A stretch of 64,000 nt of DNA from Spirosoma profusum (GTDB lineage Bacteria > Bacteroidota > Bacteroidia > Cytophagales > Spirosomataceae). The stretch lies in the NCBI RefSeq assembly GCF_014699005.1, contig NZ_JACWZY010000006.1, positions 124,001 through 188,000 on the forward strand, written 5' to 3'. Below are positions 55,221 to 63,983 of the stretch, in pieces. The notes beneath the pieces were generated by a model. It was not told where the DNA came from, did not search any database, and saw only the letters and a list, made by a program, of their open reading frames with translations. Position 1 is the first letter of the stretch; every line of letters begins with the position of its first letter. The position numbers were made by a program, and so were the translations under genes.

Positions 55221-56657
55221 ATGTTTCCCAAAAAGTGCCTGGCCGTTATTACGCTTCTGACGGTTTTAATAATTTGTTCACAAACCGTCTTTGCCTCTAT
55301 TTCGGTCGACTCGGCACGGAAGGTTATTGTCCGTTCTGTTACACTCAAAGGAAATATTCGCACCCGTGACCGTATCATTCTGCGGGAAATGACCCTTCAT
55401 ATCGGCGATTCTATTCGCCTGGCCGACCTGCCTGCCCGAACGGCCTGGGACCAACGTAACATCAACAATACCAACCTGTTTGTAACGGTCGACATGGGTA
55501 CGCAACTGACCCAGCCCGCCGATACCACTCAACTCGCCCAGCTCGACCTGACCGTGACGATGAAGGAGCGCTGGTATTTCATAGCCTACCCCGTTTTTGA
55601 TATTGCCGACCGAAATTTTAATGAATGGTGGTACGACCGGGGCCACGATTTCCGGCGGGTTATTTACGGAGGTAGACTCAGTTACCGAAACGTAACGGGC
55701 ACCAACGACCGGCTTCAGGTCGAAATCGTGCGAGGATTTCTGCAACGTACCGTCGTCTCCTACCTGAAACCTTACATTGATCGGGCACAGAAAATCGGTC
55801 TTCGGGTAGATGTAGGCTATCTGACCAACAACGAAATACCGTATCGCACTCAGGCTGATAAACTGATCTTTGTTAAGTCGGAAGATCGACTTCGGGAGCG
55901 TTTGTACGCGGGCGTACTGCTGACACATCGGCGTGGTTTGTACCATTATCACTCAATCGAAGCACGTTATAATCACAATACAATTGCCGATACTATTGCT
56001 CAGATTAACCCCGATTATTTCCTGGATAGTCGAACGGAACAGCGTTATCTGTCAATTGGTTACGGCTACCGCTACGACCGTCGCGACAACGTAGCGTATC
56101 CATTGCAGGGAACTCTGTTCAACGCGGGTATTGGCGTGACCGGACTATTGCCAAGCGACAATTTCCGTTTTTTCGAGATGTCTTCCTCTATTACGCGCTA
56201 CTGGCCGTTGGGTGGGCGTTTTTACGGTGCTATGAGCTTGCGTGGGCGTGCTACGTGGCCTAGCCGACAACCTTATTTTAATCTGCGAGGTCTGGGGAGT
56301 GGTAATGACGTAGTGCGGGGTTACGAGCTTTTTGTGATCGACGGACAACGTACCGCCGTCTTTCGTAACAGCCTTCGCTATCAACTATTTAATGTCCGGA
56401 AACAACTCAACTGGCTTCACATCCGGCAGTTTAATACGTTACCCATTGCAGCGTATGTGTCGGCTTTTGGTGATGCGGGCTACGTGAGCAGTACGGTGGC
56501 GGAGCGGTATCAGAGCCAGCTCGCCAATAAATTGCTGGTAGGTACTGGCCTGAGCCTGGATGTTGTTACGTTCTACAACCTGGTGATGCGCTTTAGTGGC
56601 ACTATTAACGCGCAGGGCAAAACCGGTTTCTTCTTCAATCTGGTGCAGGAGTTGTAG
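55221..56657 (+). CDS. BamA/TamA-type outer-membrane barrel protein
   Basis: A 478-residue protein with a signal peptide (MFPKKCLAVITLLTVLIICSQTVFA). A single POTRA-like domain follows (VTLKGNIRTRDRIILREMTLHIGD ... NNTNLFVTVDM). The remainder is a surface-antigen barrel with amphipathic strands: YLSIGYGYRYDRRDNVAYPLQGTLFNAG, FNLRGLGSGNDVVRGYELFVIDG (carrying the VRGY motif of Omp85 loop L6) and NLVMRFSGTINAQGK. It is shorter than BamA, which has five POTRA domains, so it is a reduced Omp85 member probably aiding export or insertion of particular proteins or lipids. Divergent from the MFS gene. Confidence 0.87.
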   Translation: MFPKKCLAVITLLTVLIICSQTVFASISVDSARKVIVRSVTLKGNIRTRDRIILREMTLHIGDSIRLADLPARTAWDQRNINNTNLFVTVDMGTQLTQPADTTQLAQLDLTVTMKERWYFIAYPVFDIADRNFNEWWYDRGHDFRRVIYGGRLSYRNVTGTNDRLQVEIVRGFLQRTVVSYLKPYIDRAQKIGLRVDVGYLTNNEIPYRTQADKLIFVKSEDRLRERLYAGVLLTHRRGLYHYHSIEARYNHNTIADTIAQINPDYFLDSRTEQRYLSIGYGYRYDRRDNVAYPLQGTLFNAGIGVTGLLPSDNFRFFEMSSSITRYWPLGGRFYGAMSLRGRATWPSRQPYFNLRGLGSGNDVVRGYELFVIDGQRTAVFRNSLRYQLFNVRKQLNWLHIRQFNTLPIAAYVSAFGDAGYVSSTVAERYQSQLANKLLVGTGLSLDVVTFYNLVMRFSGTINAQGKTGFFFNLVQEL

Positions 56658-56891
56658 ACGTACATCCACTCATCAATTTCCTCTGCACAATCCAACTGCT
56701 ACGTAACCAATCATCCGATTCTTGGTGCGCTACGTTCTGCGTTCACTACTTTTGACCCGTCAATCTGACCAATAAATCGCTACTCCGATGTAGACGTATC
56801 GGCTTCATTTTCCGCTTAGTAAGTGAGTAACCAACTCTGTTTCAATTCCGCGTACATTTCGTTTTCTTAACCAACAAACCTTGTTTCATTC

Positions 56892-58850
56892 ATGGAACTA
56901 TTATCGCTTATGTCGGCCTGGGGCTGGGTAATCCTGGTCTTTTTCGCTGTCGTACTCTATAAATGGGTACTACGTTTCCTGTTCGGGATGGTCATCGTGC
57001 CCGAAGACCGAATTGGTCTTGTTACAAAAAAATACGTGCTGGTCGGAACCGACCGGGGTTTGCCCGATGGTCGGATTATTGCCACCAAAGGAGAAGCTGG
57101 TTTTCAGGCGCAAACGCTGGCTCCCGGACTTTACTGGTGGATGTGGCCCTGGCAATATGGCATCACGATGCAACCGTTTACGGTAGTGCCCGAAGGCAAT
57201 ATCGGCCTTATCCTGTCGAACGATGGCGGTGAACTACCAACAGGTAATATTCTGGCACGACGGGTCGATTGCGACAATTTTCAGGATACCGAACGCTTCC
57301 TGTCGAGTGGCGGTCAAAAAGGCCGACAAACCTCGGTGCTGACGCCGGGAACATACCGGATCAATACGTTTGCCTTTACGGTAACGCTTGCCAATATGAC
57401 CGTCATTAAGGAAAATATGGTCGGTATTATCACTACGTTGGATGGGGCACCTTTGCAGTCTGGACAGATAGCTGGTAAACAGGTTGAGGGACATAATAAC
57501 TTCCAGAACGTCGATTTATTCCTGCAGAACGGCGGTAATCGAGGACTTCAGCCGCAGGTGGTGCTGGCCGGTTCATATTACATCAATCCGTGGGCAGTGC
57601 AAATCGAAGAAATTCCGATGACAACCGTTCCGATTGGGCATGTGGGCGTCGTGATTTCCTACATCGGCGAAGATGGTGAAGACATTACTGGTGATACGTT
57701 CAAGCACGGTAACATCGTTCGACGTGGTTTCCGGGGTGTGTGGATGGAGCCGCTGGGACCGGGTAAATACCCGATCAATACGTATACGATGAAAGTAGAG
57801 GGCGTTCCGACGACAAACCTGGTGCTCAACTGGGCCAACGCTCGTTCTGAATCACACGACCTTGACCGGAATCTCTCGACCATTACGGTACGTTCGAAAG
57901 ACGGTTTCCCGTTCAATCTCGACGTAGCACAGATCATTCATATTCCGTCGGCGGAGGCTCCGAAAGTGATTGCCCGTTTTGGCAGCATGGATAATCTGGT
58001 ATCGCAGGTGCTCGAACCGACAATTGGCAACTACTTCCGTAACTCGGCACAGGATTCTGACGTAATTGCCTTCTTAAGCACTCGGAAAGAGCGTCAGGAA
58101 GCCGCCCGCGAACATATTCGTACAGTATTGGAAGTCTACAACGTAAACGCCGTTGATACGTTGATTGGCGACATCGTACCGCCCGACAGCCTGATGAAAA
58201 CCCTCACCGACCGGAAAATTGCGCAGGAAGAGGAAAAAACCTACGAAACGCAGCGTATGGCGCAGGAAAAACGACAAGGTATGGAACGCGAAACCGCTTT
58301 AGCCGATATTCAGCGCGAAGTGGTGAAGGCGCAGCAAAGCGTCGAAATTGCCCAACGTACCGCCGATGCCGCCGTGAAAAAATCAGAAGGGGAAGCCCGC
58401 AGCCTGAAATTGCAGGTCGGTGCTGAATCGGAAGCGACCAAAATACGGGCCGAAGCCAACGCCGAAGCGCGCCGTCGTCAGGCCGCTGCTGATGCCGAAG
58501 CCACCAAACTAACCGCCGACGCTGAAGCCGAACGTATCGCCAAAACGGGTAACGCCGAAGCCGAGAAAATTCTGGCTATCGGTCGCTCGACTGCTGAAGC
58601 GTACGAGTTGCAGGTACGTGCCATGGGCGACGAAAACTTCACCCGTTTCAAAATCACCGAAGAGATTGGCAAGGGACAGATTCGGGTTATTCCCGACATT
58701 GTTATCAACGGCGCGGGCAACGGTTCGGAAGGTTCGCTGAATGGGTTGATGGGTCTGAAACTGCTCGAACAGATTGAAGAACGTAAGACCGGGCAGACCA
58801 CCAAAATTGTGGACGTAGTGAAGGCAGTAGAAAGTAAGCCTGGTAAATAG
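56892..58850 (+). CDS. Long SPFH/band 7 (flotillin-like) membrane protein
   Basis: A 652-residue protein with one N-terminal membrane segment (WGWVILVFFAVVLYKWVLRFL). Repeated beta-rich segments follow (GRIIATKGEAGFQAQTLAPGLYWW; HGNIVRRGFRGVWMEPLGPGKYPINT), then the SPFH core (NLSTITVRSKDGFPFNLDVAQIIH). A long Ala/Glu/Arg coiled coil from about 450 to 590 (AEANAEARRRQAAADAEATK) and a C-terminal hydrophobic/Gly patch follow. Such proteins form membrane microdomain scaffolds or rings. No NfeD partner is adjacent, so its partner here is unknown. Confidence 0.88.
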   Translation: MELLSLMSAWGWVILVFFAVVLYKWVLRFLFGMVIVPEDRIGLVTKKYVLVGTDRGLPDGRIIATKGEAGFQAQTLAPGLYWWMWPWQYGITMQPFTVVPEGNIGLILSNDGGELPTGNILARRVDCDNFQDTERFLSSGGQKGRQTSVLTPGTYRINTFAFTVTLANMTVIKENMVGIITTLDGAPLQSGQIAGKQVEGHNNFQNVDLFLQNGGNRGLQPQVVLAGSYYINPWAVQIEEIPMTTVPIGHVGVVISYIGEDGEDITGDTFKHGNIVRRGFRGVWMEPLGPGKYPINTYTMKVEGVPTTNLVLNWANARSESHDLDRNLSTITVRSKDGFPFNLDVAQIIHIPSAEAPKVIARFGSMDNLVSQVLEPTIGNYFRNSAQDSDVIAFLSTRKERQEAAREHIRTVLEVYNVNAVDTLIGDIVPPDSLMKTLTDRKIAQEEEKTYETQRMAQEKRQGMERETALADIQREVVKAQQSVEIAQRTADAAVKKSEGEARSLKLQVGAESEATKIRAEANAEARRRQAAADAEATKLTADAEAERIAKTGNAEAEKILAIGRSTAEAYELQVRAMGDENFTRFKITEEIGKGQIRVIPDIVINGAGNGSEGSLNGLMGLKLLEQIEERKTGQTTKIVDVVKAVESKPGK

Positions 58851-58877
58851 TAACGTAAATAATAAGTAGCTACCTAT

Positions 58878-58953
58878 AAATCGCGGTTAGCCGACGTAAC
58901 GCGGCTGGACTAGTACACCAGTCCAGCCGCGTTACGTCGGCTAACCGCGATTT
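58878..58953. terminator. Perfect 34-bp-stem hairpin
   Basis: Arms at 58878-58911 and 58920-58953 are perfect reverse complements around an 8-base loop. The stem contains GACGTAAC and GTTACGTC. It lies 27 bases after the SPFH stop and 25 bases before the ABC operon -7 box, and probably separates the two transcripts. The right arm is followed by only four T residues. Confidence 0.75.
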
Positions 58954-58978
58954 TATCTGCTACGTCCATTCGTTTTAT

Positions 58979-58986
58979 TACCTTTG
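58979..58986 (+). promoter_or_regulatory. -7 box TACCTTTG of the ABC exporter operon
   Basis: TACCTTTG fits TAnnTTTG and lies 22 bases before the ATG at 59009, giving a leader of about 15-17 bases. A -33 element is not obvious; the terminator stem is just upstream. Confidence 0.55.
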
Positions 58987-59008
58987 TCCTACTTCACTCC
59001 TCGCCCTT

Positions 59009-60757
59009 ATGGACAAAGCTGCTCCGCAGAGACCAGCGGCCCAAAAGTCTCCGCTACTGGGTCTGCTGAAACCCTATTCCCGAATGATTCTGTTGTTGAT
59101 TGTTCTGGCGCTGGCCAGTAACGGAATCAACCTGATTTTGCCCATCATCATTTCTAAAGGAATCGACAACTACAGCGCCGGACAGTTTGTGCTGAAAACT
59201 GCTGTTGTCCAGTTCATGGGTGCCGCGTTGATCATCTTCGTGTTCACGTACCTGCAAAGTATCGTGCAAACCTATGCCTCAGAGCGCGTGGCGAAAGATT
59301 TACGAACTCAACTGGCCGATAAAATTTCGCGGCAGAGTTTCACGTACATCCAGCAGGCTAATCCTTCAAAGTTGCTGACCAACCTGACGTCGGACATTGA
59401 TTCGGTGAAAACGTTTGTGTCGCAGGCTATCGTTTCCATTGTATCGTCGCTGTGTATCATCGTCGGAGCCAGCATTTTACTCATCAGCATTAACTGGCAA
59501 TTGGCGTCGGCCGTGCTCATGATCATCCCGATTATTGGCGGTACGTTCTTTTGGGTACTGAAGCAGGTACGGGTACTGTTTATGAAGAGCCGGGAAGTGA
59601 TTGACTGGCTCAACAAAGTCATCAACGAAAGTATTCTCGGTTCGGGTTTGATTCGAGTGATTAATTCGCAACAGCTTGAGTACGATAAGTTTCTGGCCGC
59701 CAATACAGAAGCAAAGGATTTAGGAATTTCCATTCTGCGTTTATTTGCCGGCCTTATCCCCATCATTACGTTCACCGCAAATATGGCTAGCCTGACAATT
59801 CTGGTGTTGGGCGGCCATTTTGTGATCACCGATCAAATGTCGCTGGGCGATTTTGCCGCTTTCAACAGCTATCTGGCGCTGCTGATTTTTCCAATCATCG
59901 TAATTGGGTTTATGAGTAACGTAATAGCACAAGCATCGGCGTCGTATCTGCGTGTCAATCAGGTGCTTCAGGCACCGGAAACGGTCAAGAACGGTACGTT
60001 AAAAACGGCCCTGAAAGGCGACGTAGCACTAGAGAACGTATCGGTTTCGTATGGCGAAAAACCTGTATTGAGAGATGTTACGTTCTCAGTGAAAGCCGGT
60101 ACGCAAACCGCCATCGTTGGGCCAACAGCCGCCGGAAAAAGCCAACTTCTGTTTCTGCTGACGGGGCTTATCAAACCAACATCTGGTCAGATAAGCTTCG
60201 ACGGAAAATCGATTGATGAGTACGACGAAGATACGTTTCATCAGCAGGTTGGGTTTGTGTTTCAGGACAGTATCATTTTCAATCTGAGTGTGCGCGAAAA
60301 CGTTGCCTTCAACGAAACCGTAACCGAAGAATCAATGAACCGGGCGATTGCTACGTCGGAATTGAGTGACTTTGTGGAATCATTGCCTGATAAACTCGAA
60401 ACGATTGTGTCAGAGCGGGGGAGTAGTTTGTCGGGCGGTCAGAAACAACGTATCATGCTGGCGCGAGCCTTGGCGTTGAACCCGAAAGTATTGCTGCTGG
60501 ACGATTTTACGGCGCGGGTCGATGCCAATACCGAACAAAAAATTCTGGCGAACATTCGCCAGAATTACCCTGATATGACGGTGATTTCGGTGACGCAAAA
60601 GATTGCCGCCGTTGAACATTATGAGCAAATCATTCTGCTCATGGAAGGAGAACTCATTGACAAAGGCACGCACCAGGAACTCCTGACAATCAGCCCTGAA
60701 TACGTTCAGATTTATCAGTCGCAACGTAGCACGAACCAGTATGAATTACGATCTTAA
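59009..60757 (+). CDS. ABC exporter subunit with degenerate catalytic residues
   Basis: A 582-residue half-transporter with six membrane helices fused to an ATPase. Walker A is VGPTAAGKSQ, the Q-loop region VFQDS and the signature LSGGQKQR is intact. The Walker B end is VLLLDDFTARVD, with Asp instead of the catalytic Glu, and the switch position reads SVTQKIAA, with Gln instead of His. These changes mark the degenerate-site subunit of heterodimeric exporters like TM287/288. The stop overlaps the next gene by 17 bases, which supports pairing. Substrate unknown; lipid or drug export is usual. Confidence 0.9.
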   Translation: MDKAAPQRPAAQKSPLLGLLKPYSRMILLLIVLALASNGINLILPIIISKGIDNYSAGQFVLKTAVVQFMGAALIIFVFTYLQSIVQTYASERVAKDLRTQLADKISRQSFTYIQQANPSKLLTNLTSDIDSVKTFVSQAIVSIVSSLCIIVGASILLISINWQLASAVLMIIPIIGGTFFWVLKQVRVLFMKSREVIDWLNKVINESILGSGLIRVINSQQLEYDKFLAANTEAKDLGISILRLFAGLIPIITFTANMASLTILVLGGHFVITDQMSLGDFAAFNSYLALLIFPIIVIGFMSNVIAQASASYLRVNQVLQAPETVKNGTLKTALKGDVALENVSVSYGEKPVLRDVTFSVKAGTQTAIVGPTAAGKSQLLFLLTGLIKPTSGQISFDGKSIDEYDEDTFHQQVGFVFQDSIIFNLSVRENVAFNETVTEESMNRAIATSELSDFVESLPDKLETIVSERGSSLSGGQKQRIMLARALALNPKVLLLDDFTARVDANTEQKILANIRQNYPDMTVISVTQKIAAVEHYEQIILLMEGELIDKGTHQELLTISPEYVQIYQSQRSTNQYELRS

Positions 60758-62504
60758 TCAGTTTGTCGGACAGAAAGAAGAGAAAAACGCTACGTATAAA
60801 GCCCTGCGTAAATTGCTGGCGCTCATCAGCGACGAACATCGGACGTTGATGCTGGCGTTCGGTGCCATTTTTGTCAATTCGACGCTGAATCTGCTCGGCC
60901 CCATACTGATTGGCCGGGCGGTTGACAAATACATACAGACCAGGCAATTTCATGGACTCCTCGTGTATGGCAGCATTTTATTGGCTATGTATGTCTTCAC
61001 GATTGGTGCGGGGTATCTGCAATCGCGTCTGATGGGAAACGTAGGCCAGCGAACGTTGTTCAAGCTACGTAATGCTGTGTTCAATAAGTTGCAGGAGTTG
61101 CCGGTGGCGTTTTTTAATCAGAATAAAGCGGGCGATCTGATTTCGCGCATCAACAACGACACCGATAAACTGAACCAGTTTTTTTCGCAGTCGCTGATGC
61201 AGTTTGTGGGAAGTATTGTAACCATGATCGGTTCGGGTTTATTTCTGCTTTTTATCGACTTGCCGTTGGGGGCTGCGGCTTTGTCGCCCGCTATTTTAAT
61301 CTGGCTTTTTATCAAATTGACGTCGGCTTGGGTGAAGCAGAAAAACGCAGCTAACCTGAAGAGTGTCGGCAATCTCAGCGCCGAAATCCAGGAAAGCCTG
61401 ACCAATTTCAAAGTCATCATTGCCTTTAATCGGCGCGATTATTTCCGCAAACGTTTTAACGAAGCGAACGAACAAAATTATAAAACCGCCATCGGAGCTG
61501 GCCTGGCCAGTAACGTTTACCTGCCTGTGTTCAGTCTGGCGGCAAGTATTGGTCAAATCATTGTACTGGGCTTCGGCATCTATTTAATTTCGACGGGGCA
61601 TTTTACCATTGGATTGCTAATCAGTTTTTTATCCTACGTAACGCAATTTTATAATCCGCTACGTCAGCTTGCTGTGTTGTGGGCTAATTTTCAGGTTGCA
61701 CTGGCTGGCTGGGATCGGATTTCGCACATGCTGGCTATGCAAACGAATCTGCAAACCGTCGAAAATCCGCTGACCGTACCTACTACGTCGTTATTGTCGT
61801 TTCAGAACGTATCGTTCAGCTATCCGAACGGACACGAAGTCCTGCACAACATAAGCTTTACGTTGGAACGCGGAAAAACCTACGCACTGGTCGGCCCAAC
61901 GGGTGGCGGCAAAACCACTACGGCCTCGCTGATTGCCCGTTTGTATGACCCCACCAGCGGAACGGTATTACTCGACGGAAAAGATATTCGTTCATATAAT
62001 GCTGCCGAACGTACCCAAAAAATTGGATTCATTTTGCAGGAGCCATTTTTGTTTACGGGTACCGTTCGCGAGAATATTTTGTACGGGAATGAGCACCATC
62101 AACAGTACAACAATGAGCAATTGACGGAAGTAATCCGACAGGCTGGACTGGAGGGTTTGCTGGAACGGTTCGATGAAGGGCTGAATACCAAAGTGCAGAC
62201 AACCGGCGATTCGGTCAGTTTGGGGCAGAAACAGCTAATTGCGTTTATGCGGGCTGTGTTACGAAATCCAGAGTTGCTTATTCTGGATGAAGCCACTGCC
62301 AATATCGATACAGTAACGGAGCAACTGTTGGGCGAAATTCTGCAAAAACTCCCTGAATCGACAACCCGAATTCTGATCGCGCACCGATTAAATACCATCG
62401 AAAGCGCCGACGAAATATTCTTCGTCAATGCTGGACAGGTGACGCGGGCGGGCTCGCTGCATGACGCAGTCGATATGTTACTGCATGGTAAACGAGTGAG
62501 TTGA
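60741..62504 (+). CDS. ABC exporter subunit with canonical ATPase and altered signature motif
   Basis: A 587-residue half-transporter, partner of the previous gene. Walker A is VGPTGGGKTT; Walker B is LLILDEATANID with the catalytic Glu; the switch histidine is present in LIAHRLNTI. Its signature motif is VSLGQKQL rather than LSGGQ, which is the part that would contribute to the degenerate ATP site formed with the other subunit. So each subunit lacks residues that the other supplies. The overlap of 17 bases suggests translational coupling. Confidence 0.92.
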   Translation: MNYDLNQFVGQKEEKNATYKALRKLLALISDEHRTLMLAFGAIFVNSTLNLLGPILIGRAVDKYIQTRQFHGLLVYGSILLAMYVFTIGAGYLQSRLMGNVGQRTLFKLRNAVFNKLQELPVAFFNQNKAGDLISRINNDTDKLNQFFSQSLMQFVGSIVTMIGSGLFLLFIDLPLGAAALSPAILIWLFIKLTSAWVKQKNAANLKSVGNLSAEIQESLTNFKVIIAFNRRDYFRKRFNEANEQNYKTAIGAGLASNVYLPVFSLAASIGQIIVLGFGIYLISTGHFTIGLLISFLSYVTQFYNPLRQLAVLWANFQVALAGWDRISHMLAMQTNLQTVENPLTVPTTSLLSFQNVSFSYPNGHEVLHNISFTLERGKTYALVGPTGGGKTTTASLIARLYDPTSGTVLLDGKDIRSYNAAERTQKIGFILQEPFLFTGTVRENILYGNEHHQQYNNEQLTEVIRQAGLEGLLERFDEGLNTKVQTTGDSVSLGQKQLIAFMRAVLRNPELLILDEATANIDTVTEQLLGEILQKLPESTTRILIAHRLNTIESADEIFFVNAGQVTRAGSLHDAVDMLLHGKRVS

Positions 62505-62509
62505 TTTTC

Positions 62510-62540
62510 TTTGTCATGCTGAGGCACGAAGCATGACAAA
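62510..62540. repeat. Short GTCATGCTGA hairpin after the ABC operon
   Basis: TTTGTCATGCT at 62510-62520 pairs with AGCATGACAAA at 62530-62540, with the loop GAGGCACGA. It is the shortest member of the family and is likely to end the ABC transcript. Confidence 0.75.
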
Positions 62541-62578
62541 AACACTGCGCAGCGAATATTTTAAATAGGTTCTATATA

Positions 62579-62586
62579 TACCTTTG
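62579..62586 (+). promoter_or_regulatory. -7 box TACCTTTG of the lipoprotein gene
   Basis: TACCTTTG fits TAnnTTTG; a TTT at 62558-62560 lies about 18 bases upstream as a -33 candidate. The ATG is at 62607, giving a short leader. Confidence 0.55.
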
Positions 62587-62606
62587 CCGGTCAATGCCTG
62601 AACTAT

Positions 62607-63173
62607 ATGAAACAAATCTATTGCCTGTTTATCTTCGCCATCTCATTCACTACGTTACAATCCTGTAACAATCGTAAGCAAACTGAAAATCAATCGCCTG
62701 ACTCGTCCAACGTAGCAACAGATTCCGCTCCAGCTACGTCGCCGGAAGTACCAATTTCGCCCCGGCTCGCTGAATTGGGCTTAACCGCCGATAGCGATTG
62801 GCGTGGTATCAGTTTGGGCGATGATTTTTCGAAGGTAAAAGCAACTGAAAAAGGTGAATCGTTCGAGAGCGATGCCAAACACGTTGGCTATACCTTGGAA
62901 CTGAAAGAACTTGAAACGGTAGACATGCTGTATTATCAGGCAGGCCAGAAAGTGTCCGCTATTGACGTCGATCTTTTCTTGAATAGTCGTGAAGCCGTTA
63001 CCGAATTCCAGAAAGATTTAACGACCTATTTTACAGCGCGCTATGGTACTCCTAAATCCGATAAAAACGGTAATAGCTGGTCCAGTTCAGGCACCTTCGT
63101 TACGTTAAAAGACGTATCAAAAGGAAAGGACTTCGGCCTGAAAATCAACATGCTTCCATCCAGCGGAGCATAG
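62607..63173 (+). CDS. Lipoprotein of unknown function
   Basis: A 188-residue protein with signal MKQIYCLFIFAISFTTLQSC (lipidation at Cys20), then a Ser/Thr/Pro-rich linker (QSPDSSNVATDSAPATSPEVP). The globular part starts DWRGISLGDDFSKVKATEKGE, a short motif similar to lipoproteins that share the GISLGDSxxxVK opening, and continues VGYTLELKELETVDMLYYQAGQKVSAIDVDLF and FTARYGTPKSDKNGNSW. Function unknown. It has its own promoter box and is convergent with the SDR gene. Confidence 0.78.
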   Translation: MKQIYCLFIFAISFTTLQSCNNRKQTENQSPDSSNVATDSAPATSPEVPISPRLAELGLTADSDWRGISLGDDFSKVKATEKGESFESDAKHVGYTLELKELETVDMLYYQAGQKVSAIDVDLFLNSREAVTEFQKDLTTYFTARYGTPKSDKNGNSWSSSGTFVTLKDVSKGKDFGLKINMLPSSGA

Positions 63174-63218
63174 GGATGTGGGCAGGGGCAAATGCCGGCT
63201 AGTTAATGCCCTCCACCA

Positions 63219-63983
63219 TTAAATTCCCTGTCCGCCAGAGACTTCAATACGTTGTGCAGTTACCCAACGAGCTTCTTCTGTACACAGAAAAGCTACTACG
63301 CCCCCAATGTCGTCGGGTAACCCAACTCGACCTAGTGCGGTGATGCTGGCAACGGTTTTGTTATACTGTGGATTATCACGTATCACTCCACCCGCGAAAT
63401 CCGTCTCGATGGCCCCCGGCGCTACGGTATTGACGGTAATACCCTTGGAACCAAGTTCTTTAGCCAGATAACGGGTCAACACTTCAATCGCTCCTTTCAT
63501 GGAAGCATACGCCGAATAGCCGGGCGTACTGAAACGCGCCAGTCCCGTCGATAGGTTGATGATACGTCCGCCATCGTTCAGCAGCGGTAATGCCTTCTGC
63601 GTGAGGAAATAAACGCCTTTGAAATGGATGTTCATCAACGTATCAAAATCTTCCTCTTTGGTTTCGGCGAACGGAGCGTTGATGCCAATACCAGCGTTAT
63701 TGATCAGAAAATCGAAATGGTCTGTTCCGAACGTATCGTTCAGTACGTTCGCTAGCCGACTGAAGAACGTATCGAAACTTTTTACGTCGCCGGCGTTGAG
63801 TTGAAGAGCGGCAGCTTTTAAGCCAATCTGTTCAATTTCAGCGACTACTGCGTCGGCTTCGTCTTTCTGCGTGTTGTAGGTTAATACTACGTTGATACCT
63901 TTCTGGGCCAGGTGAATGGCCATGTTTTTGCCTAATCCACGACTACCGCCGGTGATCAGGGCTATTTTTCGAGTAGTTATCAT
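63219..63983 (-). CDS. Short-chain dehydrogenase/reductase
   Basis: A 254-residue classical SDR. The cofactor motif is ITGGSRGLGKNMA (TGxxxGxG), followed by INNAGIG. The catalytic residues are Ser in IINLSTG, Tyr and Lys in YSAYASMKG (YxxxK). The C-terminal VAPGAIETDFAGG is typical of the 3-oxoacyl-ACP reductase-like branch, but isolated genes of this type act on varied alcohols and ketones. The substrate cannot be inferred. The ATG at 63983 lies near the right edge, so its promoter is largely outside the window. Confidence 0.9.
   Translation of the reverse strand: MITTRKIALITGGSRGLGKNMAIHLAQKGINVVLTYNTQKDEADAVVAEIEQIGLKAAALQLNAGDVKSFDTFFSRLANVLNDTFGTDHFDFLINNAGIGINAPFAETKEEDFDTLMNIHFKGVYFLTQKALPLLNDGGRIINLSTGLARFSTPGYSAYASMKGAIEVLTRYLAKELGSKGITVNTVAPGAIETDFAGGVIRDNPQYNKTVASITALGRVGLPDDIGGVVAFLCTEEARWVTAQRIEVSGGQGI

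Noticed and set aside
55100..55378. 93-residue N-terminal extension of the MFS transporter
   Set aside because: It overlaps the divergent Omp85-like gene and its promoter, and lacks transporter features.
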